NCBI GenBank assembly: GCA_964462125.1
Contig: CAYWXT010000280.1
Span: 1 to 6,861, forward strand
Reading direction: 5' to 3'
Source: JAWLFY01 sp964462125
Lineage (GTDB): Bacteria; Planctomycetota; Planctomycetia; Pirellulales; Pirellulaceae
Length of the DNA stretch: 6,861 nucleotides
Part shown: in pieces, positions 5,578-6,861 of the stretch
Numbering within the stretch: position 1 is the first letter of the stretch
Layout: every line of letters begins with the position of its first letter
Translations under genes and position numbers: made by a program
The notes under the pieces: generated by a model
Database searches by the model: none
Seen by the model: the letters and a program-made list of their open reading frames with translations, nothing else
Told to the model about the DNA's origin: nothing

Positions 5578-6540
5578 ATGACGATCCGAGATGCTGCCCT
5601 GGTCGTGGGGCTCCTGTTGATCAGCGGCGCCGCCGGTTGTCGGATGGGCGTTCCGATCCACGTCTGGGAGCCGCCTCGCCTGGCGTCGACCGTCGGTAAG
5701 CGAGTTGCTGTGTCGGTCGTGGCGGAATCCGACGAGCTTGCCGAATCGATTCAGGAGCGGTTGATCGATGGGACGCCTCGCGATCACGGTCGCTCCACGG
5801 AACTGGTCGATGCCGAGACCTTGCAGTCCGATTCGCCGATCCAGTTGGTCTCGGCGAATGATCGCCAGGTGAACGATGTCGCCCTCGCTCCGGTCGCCCG
5901 CCGCAACGGCTTTGACTTCATGTTGCATGGCCGAGTCCGCGGTTCCAGCGGCGCAGCGGGACGCGGCGGGCCGACGGATTCGGGACCAGCCGATTCGCCG
6001 TTGGCGCTCTCCTGGCGGCTCACCGAGCTCGGCGGCGACGCCCGGGTGCTCGGTGCCCCGGTGGTCATCGAACTCGCCTCGGCCATCGAGCAATATCCCG
6101 ATCTCGGTCTGCTTGCCGACCCGACAACCGCCCTGACCGAAGCCGTCGCTCGGGAAACCACGCGTTTGCTGACCCCGTCGGTGACGGTGCAGCGAGTTCA
6201 GTTGGCGATCCCCTATCTGACCCCTGGAAGCCGCAGCGTTCGTCGCGGCAACGCACTGGCCCTCCGTGGTGATTGGGCGGCCGCCAAGGATGTCTGGATG
6301 GAAACCCTCGAGCGCTACCCGGCCCAATCGGCTGCCTTGGTGAACCTGGCCCACGCCGCAGTGGCGGAACAAGACTTCACGTCGGCCCGAGCCCTGGCGC
6401 GGCACGCCGTGCTCCGCCACCCCTCCCGGCTCGCAGGCGAAACGCTGGTTTGGGTCGAGCAAACGCAGCGACGCTACCACCAGTCATTTCAACTGCCTGA
6501 CCCGCCCGAGGGCTGGGTCGTCACGCGGCAAGCCCCCTAG
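5578..6540 (+). CDS. Probable lipoprotein with CsgG/LpoB-like and TPR-like parts
   Basis: A 320-residue protein starting with ATG and preceded only by a weak GGA. Residues 1-20 are a short signal peptide ending 'LLISGAAGC'. Cys21 is the likely lipidated residue, although the -3 position is Ala rather than the usual Leu/Val/Ile. Residues 41-120 have a pattern (KRVAVSVV strand, 'SDELAESIQERLID' helix, 'VDAETLQ', then 'VARRNGFDFMLHGRV') reminiscent of the CsgG/LpoB/TolB-N type periplasmic fold; a Gly/Ser/Pro-rich loop follows (122-140). Residues 221-283 form two TPR-like helix pairs ('GNALALRGDWAAAKDVWMETLERYP' spans 224-248). The order, with 'TPSVTVQRVQL' before the helical part, recalls DUF6340-like lipoproteins; this is inference. 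Likely an envelope scaffold or assembly factor, function unknown. It is divergent from leuS and upstream of ndk in the same direction, but probably terminated before it. Confidence 0.85.
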   Translation: MTIRDAALVVGLLLISGAAGCRMGVPIHVWEPPRLASTVGKRVAVSVVAESDELAESIQERLIDGTPRDHGRSTELVDAETLQSDSPIQLVSANDRQVNDVALAPVARRNGFDFMLHGRVRGSSGAAGRGGPTDSGPADSPLALSWRLTELGGDARVLGAPVVIELASAIEQYPDLGLLADPTTALTEAVARETTRLLTPSVTVQRVQLAIPYLTPGSRSVRRGNALALRGDWAAAKDVWMETLERYPAQSAALVNLAHAAVAEQDFTSARALARHAVLRHPSRLAGETLVWVEQTQRRYHQSFQLPDPPEGWVVTRQAP

Positions 6541-6547
6541 GCTTTTT
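6530..6547 (+). terminator. Short hairpin plus T-run overlapping the stop codon
   Basis: AAGCC (6530-6534) and GGCTT (6540-6544) form a five-base stem around the loop CCCTA, ending in a T5 run (6543-6547). The TAG stop codon (6538-6540) lies in the loop and stem. The stem is short, so efficiency is uncertain, but it is the best intrinsic terminator candidate after the lipoprotein gene. Confidence 0.4.
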
Positions 6548-6613
6548 GAAAATCGTGTTGTGTCACAGCGAAGAATTCGGGTCGGGGCGCCATCCGTCCA
6601 GTCGCGGGAGTGG

Positions 6614-6693
6614 ACCACGAAGAACATGAAGGGGCACGAAGGAGTGGAAGGCGATCGTCGGAAGCCTTCGTGGTTCTTCGTGTCCTTCGTGGT
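6614..6693. repeat. Imperfect CACGAAG-type palindrome (dispersed intergenic repeat)
   Basis: Arms of 28 bases at 6615-6642 and 6665-6692 are inverted copies, identical at 23 of 28 positions by my alignment, with an added A-T pair at 6614/6693 and a 22-base centre containing CGATCG. Each arm is itself built of about nine-base submodules, CACGAAGRA-like (for example CACGAAGGA and CACGAAGAA). I recall this submodular sequence as abundant between genes in planctomycetes and other environmental bacteria, where its spurious translation gives 'HEGHEE'-type peptides; that is memory, not a search. In RNA it would form a long stem-loop upstream of ndk. Confidence 0.8.
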
Positions 6694-6714
6694 GATCCCT
6701 GCTTCCCCGGGATC
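6694..6714. other. Second hairpin abutting the palindrome
   Basis: GATCCC (6694-6699) and GGGATC (6709-6714) form a perfect six-base stem with a nine-base loop, beginning one base after the CACGAAG palindrome ends. It may be part of the same repeat element or an independent structure. Confidence 0.4.
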
Positions 6715-6798
6715 CTGGCTTCTTTGACGTTGGCCGACCGGTTCGCGCCGTCCCAGGGGCGATTAAGATCGTCGCGTCCAACTTGATTTCCCCCACTA

Positions 6799-6823
6799 CC
6801 GGCGTGGTTTCGCCGGCGCGGAG
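6799..6823 (+). promoter_or_regulatory. ndk leader: GC hairpin followed by Shine-Dalgarno
   Basis: CCGGCG (6799-6804) and CGCCGG (6811-6816) form a perfect six-base GC stem with the loop TGGTTT. Three bases later comes GGAG (6820-6823), eight bases ahead of the ATG at 6832. This is the only convincing ribosome binding site in the window and supports the ndk start. The hairpin sits close enough to affect ribosome access, but regulation is inference. I found no convincing promoter between 6715 and 6798. Confidence 0.55.
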
Positions 6824-6831
6824 TTTTACCC

Positions 6832-6861
6832 ATGCAGCGCACTCTCGTGTTACTCAAGCCG
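6832..6861 (+). CDS. ndk: Nucleoside diphosphate kinase, N-terminal fragment
   Basis: Only ten codons are inside the window: MQRTLVLLKP. This matches the conserved start of nucleoside diphosphate kinases (family pattern xxRTLxxxKPDAV), in which the first beta-strand ends in the KPD motif whose Lys contributes to the active site. The enzyme transfers phosphate from ATP to nucleoside diphosphates through a phosphohistidine and balances cytoplasmic NTP pools. The catalytic histidine and the rest lie beyond the edge. A GGAG ribosome binding site eight bases upstream supports this start. With so few residues the call relies on motif recognition and gene-start context; another short-chain match is possible but less likely. 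Confidence 0.75.
   Translation, partial: MQRTLVLLKP

Noticed and set aside
5452..6480. Upstream extension of the leuS reading frame by 343 codons
   Set aside because: The extension is antisense to the lipoprotein gene, which has a signal peptide and repeat structure. The extension has no family character, and the LeuRS N-terminus clearly begins at the ATG at 5451.
6724..6769. TTGACG and TAAGAT as a promoter for ndk
   Set aside because: The elements are 34 bases apart, and neither has a suitable partner at normal spacing.
6537..6857. Minus-strand open frames containing 'HHEGHEE'-type peptide over the CACGAAG palindrome
   Set aside because: Spurious translation of the intergenic repeat; such peptides arise wherever this repeat lies in an open frame.

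Overview
The window reads as ordinary chromosome from a GC-rich bacterium, most likely a planctomycete (Pirellula/Rhodopirellula-like). This rests on four things: a long LeuRS with a 'GLHVGHPEGYTATD' class I signature and extra insertions; secreted proteins with very charged low-complexity spacers; genes mostly without Shine-Dalgarno sequences; and CACGAAG-type intergenic palindromes that I recall from planctomycete and other environmental genomes. The taxonomic call is inference, because no rRNA or marker set is present.

Layout: positions 1-230 hold no gene I can support, but include a G-rich direct repeat. Positions 231-1106 (-) encode a 291-residue membrane-anchored protein of unknown function whose C-terminus is a three-copy 30-bp tandem repeat. 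A 267-bp divergent intergenic region (1107-1373) carries candidate promoters and a phased set of inverted half-sites. Positions 1374-2501 (+) encode a secreted, internalin-like leucine-rich-repeat protein with a Lys/Glu-rich spacer. A short convergent gap (2502-2619) holds hairpins. Positions 2620-5451 (-) encode leucyl-tRNA synthetase (leuS). A 126-bp divergent gap separates it from 5578-6540 (+), a probable lipoprotein with a CsgG/LpoB-like first half and TPR-like C-terminus. After a structured, non-coding 291-bp region (6541-6831) with a long imperfect CACGAAG palindrome, nucleoside diphosphate kinase (ndk) begins at 6832 and is cut by the window end.

The genes do not form one operon: orientation switches at every junction until the lipoprotein-ndk pair, and those two are separated by probable termination and repeat structures. 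leuS and ndk are housekeeping genes (tRNA charging, nucleotide balance). The other three encode envelope or exported proteins of unknown role. I see no mobile element, CRISPR array, RNA gene or defence/biosynthetic cluster. The most notable material is non-coding or repetitive: the CACGAAG palindrome upstream of ndk, the in-frame 30-bp repeat, the phased half-sites in the divergent promoter and a G-rich tract beyond the first gene.
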